A stretch of 64,000 nucleotides of DNA from Kudoa neothunni. Lineage: Eukaryota; Cnidaria. Positions 34,734 to 46,038 of the stretch are shown here, piece after piece. Under the pieces are notes generated by a model. The model was not told the origin of the DNA. It did no database searches and saw nothing but the letters and a program-made list of their open reading frames with translations. The stretch lies in NCBI GenBank assembly GCA_964304625.1, contig OZ199840.1:6882001-6946000 (forward strand), written 5' to 3'. The translations under genes were made by a program, and so were the position numbers. The first letter of the stretch is position 1. Every line of letters begins with the position of its first letter.

Positions 34734-36173
34734 TTATGGTTGCTCCATGAAGTCGGTTAGTTCATAATTTATTTGTTCAATGATTTCCATATAGGTTCTT
34801 TGCTGACATCTAAGAGATATATAGGTGACCAAGTTAGAAAATATCCAAATCAATGCCAAAGAAGTGTAAAATATGGGGTTGATTGAGTTGAAAATTGTAT
34901 CTTTTGATATGTAATTTCTCCAAAGGCTCGTTAATAGGCGATAACTCAAAAGTACTAATATCGCGATCATAATATTATATGCAAAAGAATAAGAAGACTC
35001 CTCATGGCCTCTATGTAGAATTCGTTGCATTGTTTTCAGCCCCTCAACTATAAATTTTGGGTTGATCGATGATTCGGTTGTATCACTAGTGTAATTCAGT
35101 ACCACTTCAACACCATAATGATCGGAATAGAAAATTTCTCTCGACGGCACTTGTTTGAATACTATCTTATAACTATCAGGTTTAAAACGTTTGCTGTGTA
35201 ATATGTAATCGATTCGATAAGGTAGGTCTCTTTTGCATGAGTATTTGTTCTGTCGATCGTTACATGTGTAAATTGGTGAACTATTCTAAGGTGTCAGAAA
35301 TTAGAAAAATATTTAAAGTTTTAGCACACATCATAAAAATGGTCAAATGGATCATCCAAATGACATCGTTCAATCAGATGTTTCAACCCAATTTCATGTG
35401 ATTCACTGTTAAGGTCTCCAACCACAATAATTGCATCGGTAGGTTTTGTGTAAAGTTGAATCGATCTTGCCAGTAAGTACAGTTGTACAGTACGAACAGA
35501 ACTGAAATCATTTTCAATGTATTTCGCATGAGTCTAAATATATTTCAATATTATGTCATACTATTTCGCATGTGAATAACAATAATAATTCAACATTACA
35601 TGTGTACCAAACGCATGTATTATGTTATTTGAATGCTCAATTTTGGCGTAACATATTGATTTTCTGGAAAACCAATCGCCTCCGGTGTGATATATCATAC
35701 CAGACTGGGTGTAAGGGATCACCATAGGATCTCGAATACGATATTTGGACAAAAACATTACGCCAGATCCAATAAAGCCACTAAACAAAGTTGATTGTTG
35801 AGTAGATTTAAAACACACTTCAAATGAAAGTATATAGTAAAATTAAAATATGGCGACAAAATATGTTTTATTCTTGAAAATTACGAATAGAAATAATGAA
35901 TAAATGGAAAAGCTTCAGATAATGAGTTCTTATAATTTTCGATATCATCTGATATAAATATCTATATTAATTTATCAATTTGTTTTAATAATGAAAATTA
36001 TCACTTCTTGAAGCACTATAAAATCATAATCTGACTGAAGTAGAGCTACGCGTATACATTCCATTCTTTCTTTGTAATCAGGTGCCCATGGAAGACCCCT
36101 ATGTGTCTTCAATCAAAATCCTTACAAATCTAGCCAAAATTTTTTACCAACAATTCAATGACAAAACTTTCAT
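34734..36173 (-). CDS. SMPD2: neutral sphingomyelinase (SMPD2/nSMase1 type)
   Basis: Six exons, 36173-36148, 36098-36005, 35961-35885, 35780-35600, 35533-35330 and 35285-34734, join in frame to about 377 residues with GT-AG introns. The enzyme hydrolyses sphingomyelin to ceramide and phosphocholine and belongs to the Mg-dependent endonuclease/exonuclease/phosphatase fold. Seen motifs: start MKVLSLNCWG, VLQE with the metal-binding Glu, FYSGFIGSGVMFLSKYRI, GGDWFSRK, THTHAKY, VVGDLNSE, YRIDYIL and FYSDHYGVEV with the catalytic His. Two C-terminal hydrophobic helices (about residues 285-350) fit the membrane anchor of nSMase1. All key motifs are intact, so the gene looks functional. Confidence 0.93.
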
Positions 36174-36678
36174 GGATAAGATTTTTTAGAACAATTCTAC
36201 TTAATATACGCATCAAAATACGTATAACCCAATAGTCAAACGTAGACCCTATTTAAAGCGTGACGTTAACCCCTTGTAATGTTAAGTATCTCGCGTGCGC
36301 AAGGGATAACTTATTACTTTATTTTATTTTAGAGCTGGTTTAAAACTCTGACCTAAATGGAAATATACAACAATTTTTAAAAATAATTTATATAATTTGT
36401 TGTCGATCTATTTTTTTCCCCAAGTGTTAATGACTACTGACTGCATAAATAGCTTCTTATTCGATGATGATGATGATGATAATGATAATAATAATAAGTC
36501 TATCTCTGAGGATTATTAACGCAATATTGAATGATGTACATCGTTGTATTTTTAGGTATATCCTATTGTTATGCCCAATTCAGTGATTTGTATGTTTTTA
36601 TTTATTATTTTTCTTGAAATCATTTTCCTCTCCTATTCACTATAAAATTGGCATTGTCTGATACATAATAGCTCGACT
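36174..36678. other. upstream region of SMPD2 with a microsatellite
   Basis: Non-coding. A (GAT)n-(AAT)n trinucleotide tract lies at about 36462-36497. TTAACCCCTTG at about 36268 is near CAAGGGATAA (about 36300), resembling a tiny TTAA-flanked inverted repeat. Confidence 0.5.
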
Positions 36679-37454
36679 GGCCATTCTTTACAAAACGGGA
36701 CTGTTATCGGAAACTTTCGGAGGAAATCGCGAAAAACACAACACAATAAATTATATTAAATAATTATTCATAATTTCTTTAAAGAAAGTGCTACGTTCGA
36801 CGCCTCTATATTTTTACGGAATATATAATCCGAAATGAAGTCATATAATGACTCTTCATTTTTATTTGTAATATCTTGGTACTTCCTTTTAAATCCTCCC
36901 CACGTAGCTTCGATCTTATTTGTGTGTACACCAGTACCAGAAATAAACGAATATTTGTGACAGACTGTATCGTGAAAAAATCCTAAATCGTTCAGGTGAT
37001 TATAGCCTCTTCATTTATCAGTCCAGATAACAGAATTCTCTTCAACATTATCGAGAATAATTTGTTCCAATACAGAGCTGCTTCTTCTCTTCGTCAGTTC
37101 AAAAAAACATTCACCTTCCTCATCTATACCACCAACAATCCAATATTTCTGGGTTTTTAACAGTCTACCAACATTATATTTTCGTTTAGTCACCGCAGTT
37201 CCATCGATCTGGACAACGACATTTGCACCGCCAATTTTTTTTCTCGTCAGTAATCTTCAATGTGATAATACTCCCTGATAATTCAGACCAATCACATATT
37301 GTTTTTGAAGAGAGGATTCCGACGTGCCTTTGTATTTCTTCGTAGGTAACCTTGCTGAATTGAATTTTTACGAGGAAAAATATAAATAGTTTCCACAGTG
37401 GCAGTTTAGATTGCTGAAATATTGATCCAACTCGTAGATTTTGCTTCTTCAAAC

Positions 37455-37566
37455 TATTGTAAACGCAAGAGAGAGACACCACAAAGCAACAATAACAACA
37501 ATAATAATAATTGCGCCCCCTAGCTAATGGTTTGTTAATCTCCTGTATTAATCTACCAACATAACA
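37455..37566 (-). repeat. 3' LTR of the 37-41 kb Gypsy
   Basis: Reads TGTTATGTTGGTAGATTAAT on the minus strand and ends in TTGCGTTTACAATA. Matches 41465-41570 except for an expanded CAA/TAA tract. Confidence 0.92.
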
Positions 37567-37587
37567 TCTCTTCATTCCCGGGTTTAT

Positions 37588-40500
37588 TTAGGAGTAAAAC
37601 AAGTCAAACCAACCTGGTTTCTTTACTTGTCTTGTAGATCTTCTCAAGGTTGACTCATTTACATCTTCGCTATCAGATGATACACTATCGTCACTAAGAT
37701 TAGGGTTTTCTACCTCCTCGGCCGTAGAATCTATAATTGGTTCCTCAGTATTGGCCACTGGCATTTGTTGTTGATGTATATCTTCTTCTACAGGGTTTGC
37801 ATCGATCTCATCAGTTGGTTCAATGTACGGAATCATTATCAAATGGTCAATATGCCTTTTTAATTCTCGTCCGTTGGATAACACCAAATATGTAAGAGGT
37901 GCAACCGCTTTAAGAACTTTACCCTTAATCCATTTTGGGCCTTTCAAGAAACTTCGAATCAGTACAGTTTCACCGGGCTCTAGTACTCGTGTTCCCTTTT
38001 CTCTATTCATCCTTGGTTTCTCTAGCTGGATCTTCAACGTGTCGAAGAAACATCTTAGCCTCCTCCCCATCATACGGATTGATGGAGCGATTGATGTTGT
38101 GCTGTGTGGTGTGTTTCTATAATGAAGCAGGAAACGATCGATATCTTTTTGTATGTCACTATCAGATTTATCAAGACATCCTTTGAAGGTCTGTACAAAC
38201 CTTTCTGCCAGTCCGTTGGAAGATGGATGGTAAGCTGAAATAAATTTGTTTGATATTATTGCCAGCAGTAAAATCCCTCATTTCTTTGGAGACAAATTGG
38301 GGACCATTGTCAGACACCATTGTTTCAGGAATGCCAAGACGTGAAAATAAGGTCCTCATAACAGAAACCGTTCTATCTCCACTTGTCGAACTCATAGGTA
38401 TCACTTCAGGCCATTTTGAATAAGCGTCGACCATTATTAGAAAATACAACCCTTTAATAGGACCAGCAAAATCGAAATGTACTCCTTCCAGTGGATGTGA
38501 ACAATTCTCCCATTGCAGTACTTTGCTTTTTATAGGCATTTTGCGTTTTTCTTCTTGGCATGAGCGGCAGCTGAAGTTTACCCTTTCAACATCACGGTCT
38601 ATGTTAGGCCACCAAACATAACTTCTCGCTATTGCTTTGGTTCTCAATATTCCCATATGCCCCGCATGCAATTCTTTCAGCACTATACTTTGGAGTGATT
38701 TGGGTATGATAATCCGTCCGCCAAGTAGCAATAATCCATTCAAAAACGATATCTCATTTTTCCTCTTTTTGAATTGTTCCAGTCCAATTGGTATTTTGCT
38801 TTTCCATCCACTCTTGCAATGACTAATAACACTTCTTAGGATTTCATCTGCCATTGTTTCTCTCGTCAGTTCTTCAAGCGTAAAGTGAAAGTGCCCATGT
38901 TTTGAGATGCTTTTAACAACTAATTTATCAATCATATCATTTGCCGTTTCTAGTTCTTCATTAGCGTCTTTGTTTCTCATAAAAAGGCGAGACAAACAAT
39001 CAGCAGGAATATTTTCAGACCCGGCTCGATATTTGGTTTCAAACAAGTATCCAGACAATAAGATTGCCCACCTTTGGATTCTAGCCGCTGCTGCCTTCGG
39101 TATCCCATTTTTAGGATTAAAAATGGCTAATAATGGCTTATGATCAGTTAACAAGGTGAATCGTCTTCCCTCCAGGTAGTGATGAAACTTCTGAATTGCC
39201 CAAATGATCGCCAATCCTTCTTTTTCAATCGTGGAATAATTTTCCTCACTTTTTGATAGGCTTCTGGAAATAAATGAGATAGGCCTCTCAAGGTTATCGT
39301 CCATAACATGGGATAATACTGCACCAATACCACTGCCAGACGCGTCTGTTGTCAATAATAATTTTAGAGATGGATCAAAATGGACTAGCACATTTTTATT
39401 CGAAAGTAAATCTTTTGCTTCTTCAAAAGCGCGGTCATGGATTTCATTCCAAGTAAACTCATTTTCTTTCTTCAGCAAGTTATACAGGGGTTGGAGTATG
39501 GAAGAAAGATTTGGAATGAATTTCCTATAATAATTTAGCATTCCACAGAATATCCTTACGTCCGTTTCATTAGAAGGTTTTTGCATCCTCATCACTGCTT
39601 CCACATTTTTTTACTCTTCATTAGGTCTTTTCTGGAAACATTATATCCGCAATATTCAATAGATTCGTTAAGGAAAGCACATTTCTCTTTGTTCAGGCTA
39701 AGACCATGCTGCTGAAGTATATTCAGCACCCTATCTAACGTTCTCAAGTGTTCATTCCTCGTTTTCCCAGTAACAATAATGTCGTCCAAATAGCATTGAA
39801 CATCTGGTATACCATTCAGTGGCATATCCATCGTTCTTTGCCAAATAGCAGGGACTGACGCCAACCCAAAAGGAAGCCTCTGATATTCAAACAATCCTTT
39901 ATGTGTTGTGATCGTCAAAAATTCCTTTGAAGAATTCTCAACATCCATTTGAAGGTAAGCATTTGCTAAGTCAATAACACTAAACGACTTTCCGCCGGCA
40001 AGAGTAGACACGATGTCTTCTACCCTAGGTAGTGGATATATATCCACATTTAGATGAGGGTTCAATGTGACAGAAAAATCAGCACAAATTCTTACTCCAC
40101 CGCCTTTCTTTTCAACAGCAACTATAGGTGTAGCCCATTTTCTGAACTTGATAGGCCTCAATATGCCTGCCTCTACCAAGCGATCAAGTTCTGTTGAAAC
40201 CATTTCTTTCTTATAAAGCGATATTCTTCGGTGCTTGCAAAAAAACGGGCGGCGTAGTAGATTTCAGTGATATTGCAGCTTTTGTCCCGTTGAAACATCC
40301 AAGTCCGTTCGAAAATAATTTATGATATTTCTTCAACAATCTGCCAATTTCTTTAGTTTCTATCTTCTTGATCTCTAATGGCCACTTTTCACACAGCACT
40401 TCTAGCCAGTCTCTGCCTATGATATTGGACCCATTCATTCCAGTGACAAAAAATTCTAGTTTGAGCATCTTTGATCCATAGCATATATCAGCTAAACACG

Positions 40501-41455
40501 TCCCTCTTATCTCAATATCTGAACCTTCATAGCTTTTAAAACGTTCATATGATGGCTTTAGATAGCCACCTATTTTGTTAAATGTTCTCCAATTCAATAA
40601 GGTAACAGGGGAACCTGTATCAATCTCCAATTTGACAAATTTTGAGTTTATCATAATACGCATAAATAAAGGCGCCACATAATTAATTTCATTCAAAAAT
40701 TTTTCACTATTGTCATTTATACCAACAGTTTTAACCTTCATTGTTGTAATTCTCTTCCTGCAGGCTCTATTTATGTGGCCTGTCTTCCCACAATTGTAAC
40801 AAGTTGCGTCCACAAATTTGCATTTCTTCGGATCGTGGTTTCCGTTGCATCTGTAACATTTTGGTGAAATTTCATCATTATTCTCTCGATTACCACCAAT
40901 TTTTCTATTGTAAATTTTTCCAATATTATCATTCATCATCTTTAGCTGCTCTAACTTTGCTGCTTCTTGGGCAGAAGCTAGTTCAATGGCTCTTTCCAAA
41001 GTTACATTCTTTTCCGTAAGGAGTGATCGCTGTGCGCTTGCTAATTCACTCTTAAGTCCTCCAACAAATTTATCCCTGAGAGCTTCCTTCAAGAATGAGC
41101 CAAACTCACATTTTGCACTCATTCTTCGTAATTTCATAACATATTCAGCGACAGATTCATTCTCATCTTGTTCGGTTTTCCAGAATGTGAACCGTTCCGA
41201 AATAACAAGAGTCTTAGTATCGAAGTGTTCGCTCACCAAACTAGTAATTTCAGGCATTGTTAGTTTCGTCGTGGTGTTTGGAGCAGCCAGAGTTTTCAGC
41301 ATTCCATAAGTTGGAGCATCCAAGGTAGAAAGTAACAGGCTTTTCTGCCTTTCCGGATCAACGCCATTGGCCTCAACCAAGCATGAAAACCGTTCCATGA
41401 AGCAAATCCAACCCTCCTCATTAGGGCAAAACATAGGTAGGTTTGTAAGCATTCT
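37588..41455 (-). pseudogene. Gypsy gag-pol, frameshifted
   Basis: Gag starts near 41449 (MLTNLPMFCPNEEGW) and carries two zinc knuckles (CYRCNGNHDPKKC and CYNCGKTGHINRAC). The aspartic protease has IDTGSPVTLL. Reverse transcriptase (40203-39592) has YLDDIIV. RNase H (39604 on) has TTDASGSGIGAVLSH and EKEGLAIIWAIQKF. Integrase has an HxxxH/CxxC finger, VHFDFAGP, MVSDNGPQFVS and, after another shift, SNGLAERF. The last frame (38073-37588) is the integrase tail and an acidic C-terminus. Frame changes near 40205, 39600 and 38245. Confidence 0.9.
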
Positions 41456-41464
41456 CGTTGCCAG

Positions 41465-41570
41465 TATTGTAAACGCAAGAGAGAGACACCACAAAGCAAT
41501 AATAATAATAATAATCGCGCCCCCTAGCTAATGGTTTGTTAATCTCCTGTATTAATCTACCAACATAACA
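41465..41570 (-). repeat. 5' LTR of the 37-41 kb Gypsy
   Basis: Partner of the LTR at 37455-37566. Followed on the minus strand by the presumed primer-binding site at 41464-41450. Confidence 0.92.
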
Positions 41571-41828
41571 CAAACAACCCGGGCATCGGAAGAAAAACAG
41601 ATCTTGGCAACTTTTATTTGATATGAGATGCATCATCGTCCCACAAATACACGTTTTCTCTGATGAAATTAGACCAAGATTCTGCAATATTTTGATGGTA
41701 TAAATTGTGTCAATCCTAAAAAATGCATATTCCATCATATTGATGGAATCAATATTCTCCAAATCAAAATTTCTCCTGAAGTTTTCCATTTTCCGGGCGC
41801 GCGACGAAAGTTTCTGACTGCAGTCCCG

Positions 41829-44800
41829 TTTTGTGTAGTAAAGGCAGTGGCTATTACCACGGGAATAAATTTCTCTGCAATTAGTATCTCTATTAAATAA
41901 CTAATTTCACATTACTATTATTTATATTTTTCTCTACTAAATTATGAAAAATAAAGAAATTTGAGATGGTTGTAAATTTATGGAAAATAGACGGCTAGTA
42001 ACATAAATGTTAGCGAATTTAATAGACCAAAACAATATTAACGTTGAATTATTTATAAATATTAATCATTTCTAAATTATTGCTTTGAGCCATGCAGTGT
42101 AAACATAATTCCACGTGTTTCACGAGTTTGGTTGAACTACAATGAGTGATTCGAATTCAGACAATTTTCATGTTGGAATAAAATTTGAAACTTTTGAAAG
42201 TTTAAAATTTTATATTCAAGAGTATGAGAAAAGTCATTTTGTGAATTTAAAGATTCGAGATTCAAGAAGAACTGACTCAGTGCAAAACCGGGTTAATCGA
42301 AATATTAAAAACACGCTAGTGTATTACGAAATAACTTACGTATGTTACTTTGGAGCTCATTACCGAAGTAGAGGTAAAGGCGAAGGCAAGAAAAATTCCC
42401 TTAGGAGAGATTGCCCATTTAAAGTTACATTAAGAGTAAGTGTAGATGGAAATTTCCTGGAGATTAGATCTTCTAACACTGCTCATAACCATCCAAAATG
42501 ATCCATGGATATATGAAAACTTACCCAGTCAGAGGAAATTAAACCGATGTGACGGCTATTTGTCAGAGCTTCTTTCTCTCGGAGCAAACAAAAAGCTCAT
42601 ACAAACCAAGATAAATGACGAGACAGGCAAGAATATACCTTTGAAAGCTATCCACAACATTAAAAAATCCTCTAAAGTTAGAACTGATAACATTACTTTA
42701 ATTTTAGAAATTTTAAAGAATCAATACAATTGCATGGTGAGCGTTTTATCAGATGATAATAAAAATGTTTGTGGAATCTTTTTTATGGATAAACAGATGC
42801 CCAACACAATTAATTTCTTTCCAGAGCTACTCATGCTTGATGCAACCTATAAACTTCTAGAATCACAGTAACCTTTGGAGGTTTTCTCTATTTCGTTGTT
42901 TTATTAGTTCATTAGTGCGCCATTGTATCTGTCTGTTGCAGAAGACTCGGGTTGGTGAAAACCCACATAACTAGCGGCTGCATCTTGTATGATGAAAACG
43001 GCGGAGTCAATTAAATGGTATATTTCTCAAATAATAAAAATGATGCCAAACATGACTCAAAATGTCCGAACGATCATTACTGACAAGCACCACACTCTAA
43101 CGAAGTGGTTGAAAGAATTATTTCCAAACTCCAATCTAATGATCTGCATATTTCATGTTTCTCAAAGTTTCAGACGTGAAATAACTATGTCGAAATACGG
43201 TATCACTCGAGAGAAAAGGGACCAATTGCTTGAAACTCTTAATAAAATTATCTATTCGGAAAATAAACATGAATTCGATAAACTATACAATAATCTTTTT
43301 CAACAAAGCAACGATAAGTTTATTAACTATTTTAAATCCAATTGGGAACCAATCGCTGATGAATGGGTCATAGGATTAAGTGAAGCACATCATTTCTATG
43401 AAAACTTGACCAATAATAGATTAGAAGCCATTAATGGTCAATTAAAACAAACAATAAAGAAATTTTCAAATCTTAATGATTTTTTCCGTTATTTCTTTGA
43501 TGCTCTCAAATCAATGGGAATAGAAAGGAAGTACAATATAACCAAAATATTACTGAACCCAGTTAATTTTGATACCTCAAATGAAGTTCTAAACGCGTAT
43601 TTTAATCATTTAAATCCATTTGCCTTCAATATAATCCACAAATAAATTCAAAATTTTAACGAAAACACGAATACAGATAGTTTAACTACATCCATGAGAT
43701 GTAATTGTTATATTTAGAGATCGTACCTCCTTCCATGTAGTCGTATTTTTAAAAAGAGAGCGTTTAACCTGCTTCCAATGTTCGATTCAAATCGATACCA
43801 CCCTAGATGGTCAAAAGATTACATGAGCCAATTCTTGGAAATTGGAACTATTAAATATCACTCCAAATAAGAGAATTTCAATAAAGCCCAAAGGAATTTT
43901 TAATTATTATGGAAAAAACTTAAAAAACTCTGTGATTTACACAAATAAGTTAGCAGCGTTGCCCGCTGAATATTGTGGGGAGTTTTATGATAGTTGCCTA
44001 TCACTATTCAACACAATAGAAAAAGCAATCAAGAACCACGACATCAAATTAATAAAACAAATAAATCAATTAGGTAACTTAATTTTTCTCGATTTATTTT
44101 TAGTAAATCGCACCATTGAAAACTCCGAGGCTTTAGATGAAGATGGAGATATTACTGAAGGAAGAGGTATAAGACACTTAATTTAAATACATTACTCGTA
44201 TCTAAATTACAAAAAATAGATGTTATTGGGAATATTTTTAATTCTCAAATAATTGTTGAGGGTGTTGGTAATAATATTGTTCCGCAAGGTGAGGAGAGTA
44301 TCGAGAATATTATTGTTAATAATATTTCAAATGAAAATGCTCTCGAGATCCAAACTGTTTTATCTAAAGATCAATTAGCACCTACTTTAAATATGATCGA
44401 GCTTGCTGTTACTTTCATTTCATTTCCTTTCTTTTTTTAAATTATTTTAGCCTTAAAAATTCCCTCTCGAGTGAAGTCTGTTGGGTGACCAAAGGGATAC
44501 GCTTTAACCACTATTGGATACAAAAAGAAAACTAAATTTTCTTAGATATCTCATTATTTATTTGACTAGGATAGCCATTGTTCATCGTGTTATATTTATC
44601 TAATTTCTGAAAAATGACCTAATTATGATTAATTTTCTCAAAATTCTTGTCTATATTGAAATCTAAAGAGTAAAATTCACATCATTTCTGTGAAATATAA
44701 TGAGCATATTTTATCTTAAAGTTCATAATTTATGAATAGAATACAATAAGTCACATAATTTAAACATTATAAAGATTGGAAATAAATAAAATAACGCGAG

Positions 44801-45140
44801 GTTGAATATATCATGTGGAAGCGCGCGCTTCTGGAGTAATGTCAGACCTACAAAACACACAAAATTCGTCAACTTTAACCTTATTATTGATAGAAAATGA
44901 TACAATACAATTTTGATCATGTATTAAATTAAGATTAATAAATCTTTCATTTAATTATGGAAAGCGATCAATGAAATAAACAATATAAATATGTAAAAAA
45001 AGATATTCTCAATTGTTACCTAATTCTATAATTTAGTAGAGAAAAATATAAATAATAGTAATGTGAACTTAGTTATTTAATAGAGATACTAATTGCAGAG
45101 AAATTGATTCCCGTGATAATAGCCAGTGCTTTTTGTGTAG
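41829..45140 (+). mobile_element. Mutator-like element (MULE) inserted in the Merlin terminal repeat
   Basis: Long terminal inverted repeats of about 105 bp, 41840-41945 and 45028-45130, share blocks such as TTCTCTGCAATTAGTATCTC and ACATTACTATTATTTATATT. They are flanked by a perfect 10-bp direct repeat TTTTGTGTAG (41829-41838, 45131-45140), in the 8-11 bp range of MULEs. The duplicated bases are themselves part of the Merlin terminus. Interior codes for a MULE transposase. From about 44450 to 45027 the interior is non-coding. Confidence 0.87.
42142..44437 (+). pseudogene. MULE transposase, ZSWIM3-like (broken)
   Basis: 42142-42501 encodes an N-terminal WRKY/FLYWCH-like zinc-binding region (CYFGAHYRSRGKGEG, RDCPFKVTL, TAHNHP). 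A shift leads into 42446-42871, ending LLMLDATYKLLES with the first catalytic Asp. 42989-43645 carries VRTIITDKH (second Asp), LMICIFHVSQSF and NNRLEAINGQLK (Glu). A damaged SWIM finger (RCNC, a TAG stop, then LLPCSRIF) lies near 43697-43760, and its expected His is gone. 43842-44186 and a continuation to about 44437 form the C-terminus. Several shifts and stops. Confidence 0.85.
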
Positions 45141-45149
45141 AGAATAGCC

Positions 45150-45479
45150 AATATTATTTGTATTCGTGCATGCGCAAAGCATCGATATTGCGAGTGGTCT
45201 TGTTATTGCGCGGTAAGTTGCATTCCCCAAAGAACCTCCCTATATCAAGGCCTTACTGTAGTAAAACTGCTTTACCTCTTATAGGAACATAGGAAGTTAG
45301 GATTAGTTTTAGATTAAGCAAAAGTGTACTGAAACTTCCCATTTTGAATTCTTTTTTAGATAATGTGTAATATCTTTTTTATTATTTCCGATTGTTCCAG
45401 TCATTCCTCATTTAAGAGTTTTGGGGAAATGGAAAAAGAAGTAAAGAAATTTTCACAAATGATATTTCTCCCATCTTCC
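45150..45479. other. spacer between Merlin copy 2 and piggyBac relic
   Basis: No gene recognised. Contains an ATATTGCG-type segment (about 45186) similar to Tigger termini, too short to call. Confidence 0.4.
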
Positions 45480-45960
45480 ATTAATGATGACAAGATCTAG
45501 AACAATATCGTCTCAACATTTTCTGACATTGCATTATTATTTTTCTCCAAATGCACAGGAAGGTTATGAGTGTACTTGGTCTCAGGATTGGCAAGGAGAA
45601 AATACTTAATTCGGTATATTGCCAGCTTGGACGGTATATATATATAGTGCAGAGGTAAATTTTCCCTAAAAGTAAATAGCTGCTCGAAAATGGTCGAACT
45701 CTCCTGGGATAATAAAGTTCGGAGCGACAATCAATTTAACCCTTAAAAATATCACAAATGGGGAAGAACTTATCCATGATTCTTCAAATTTTTCTGGTTT
45801 TGAATTCTTCATAATGAATGACCCTCGACATTTGATTAAACCTATTTATGGCATAATCTTTCGAAAAATATCCCTTCGCTTTTCAACACTCCGAAGCAAT
45901 TCGAATCATTATAATTAAGATTTAAAAATAGGAATACAATTATGGATTCCCAAATTAGCT

Positions 45961-46038
45961 TGTAGCGCGAGAGAAACACCAGTCTCAATTCTACAATAAT
46001 CCGCCGTGCGTACCCATCGCTGACGTGGCTTCGCCACA
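45961..46038 (-). repeat. 3' LTR of the outer Gypsy
   Basis: 78 bp; starts TGTGGCGAAGCCACGTCAGC on the minus strand and ends CGCGCTACA. Identical to 53982-54059. Confidence 0.95.

Larger units (their letters stand above)
37455..41570 (-). mobile_element. Gypsy LTR retrotransposon (K02A2.6-like) in Merlin copy 2
   Basis: Direct LTRs lie at 37455-37566 and 41465-41570, differing mainly in a CAA/TAA microsatellite. A perfect 5-bp target duplication CAAAC flanks the element (37450-37454, 41571-41575). Reading on the minus strand, the 5' LTR is followed by CTGGCAACGAGAATG, the likely primer-binding region. The purine-rich GGGAATGAAGAGA precedes the 3' LTR. Gag-Pol lies between. LTRs of about 110 bp are very short. 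Confidence 0.93.
36781..41789 (-). pseudogene. Merlin transposase 2, split by a Gypsy insertion
   Basis: The N-terminal part (41789-41576) starts MENFRRNFDLENID and has zinc-ribbon cysteines (CICG, CPGC). After the Gypsy it resumes at 37449 with KLPLWKLF. A frameshift lies near 37190-37240. It continues with QIDGTAV (Gly where the other copy has Glu), KRKYNVGRLL, YWIVGGIDEEGE, IWTDK, an in-frame TGA at 37011-37013, RGYN and GVHTNKIEATWGGFK, ending near 36781. Roughly half the residues agree with Merlin copy 1. Dead because of the insertion, and probably before it. Confidence 0.82.
36679..45149 (-). mobile_element. Merlin transposon, copy 2, carrying a Gypsy and a MULE
   Basis: The left end GGCCATTCTTTACAAAACGG (36679 on) is matched by the inverted GGCTATTCTCTACACAAAAC (45149 leftwards), which continues on the far side of the MULE with CGGGACTG and AGAAACTTTCG at 41805-41830. 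The transposase gene is split by a Gypsy element (37455-41570). The right terminal repeat is split by a MULE (41839-45130). The uninterrupted Merlin would be about 1.1 kb. No clear target duplication was found. Confidence 0.8.

Noticed and set aside
37458-41570. Gypsy LTR starting at the TG at 37458
   Set aside because: The direct repeat extends three bases further (TAT) and only the longer boundary gives matching CAAAC duplications.
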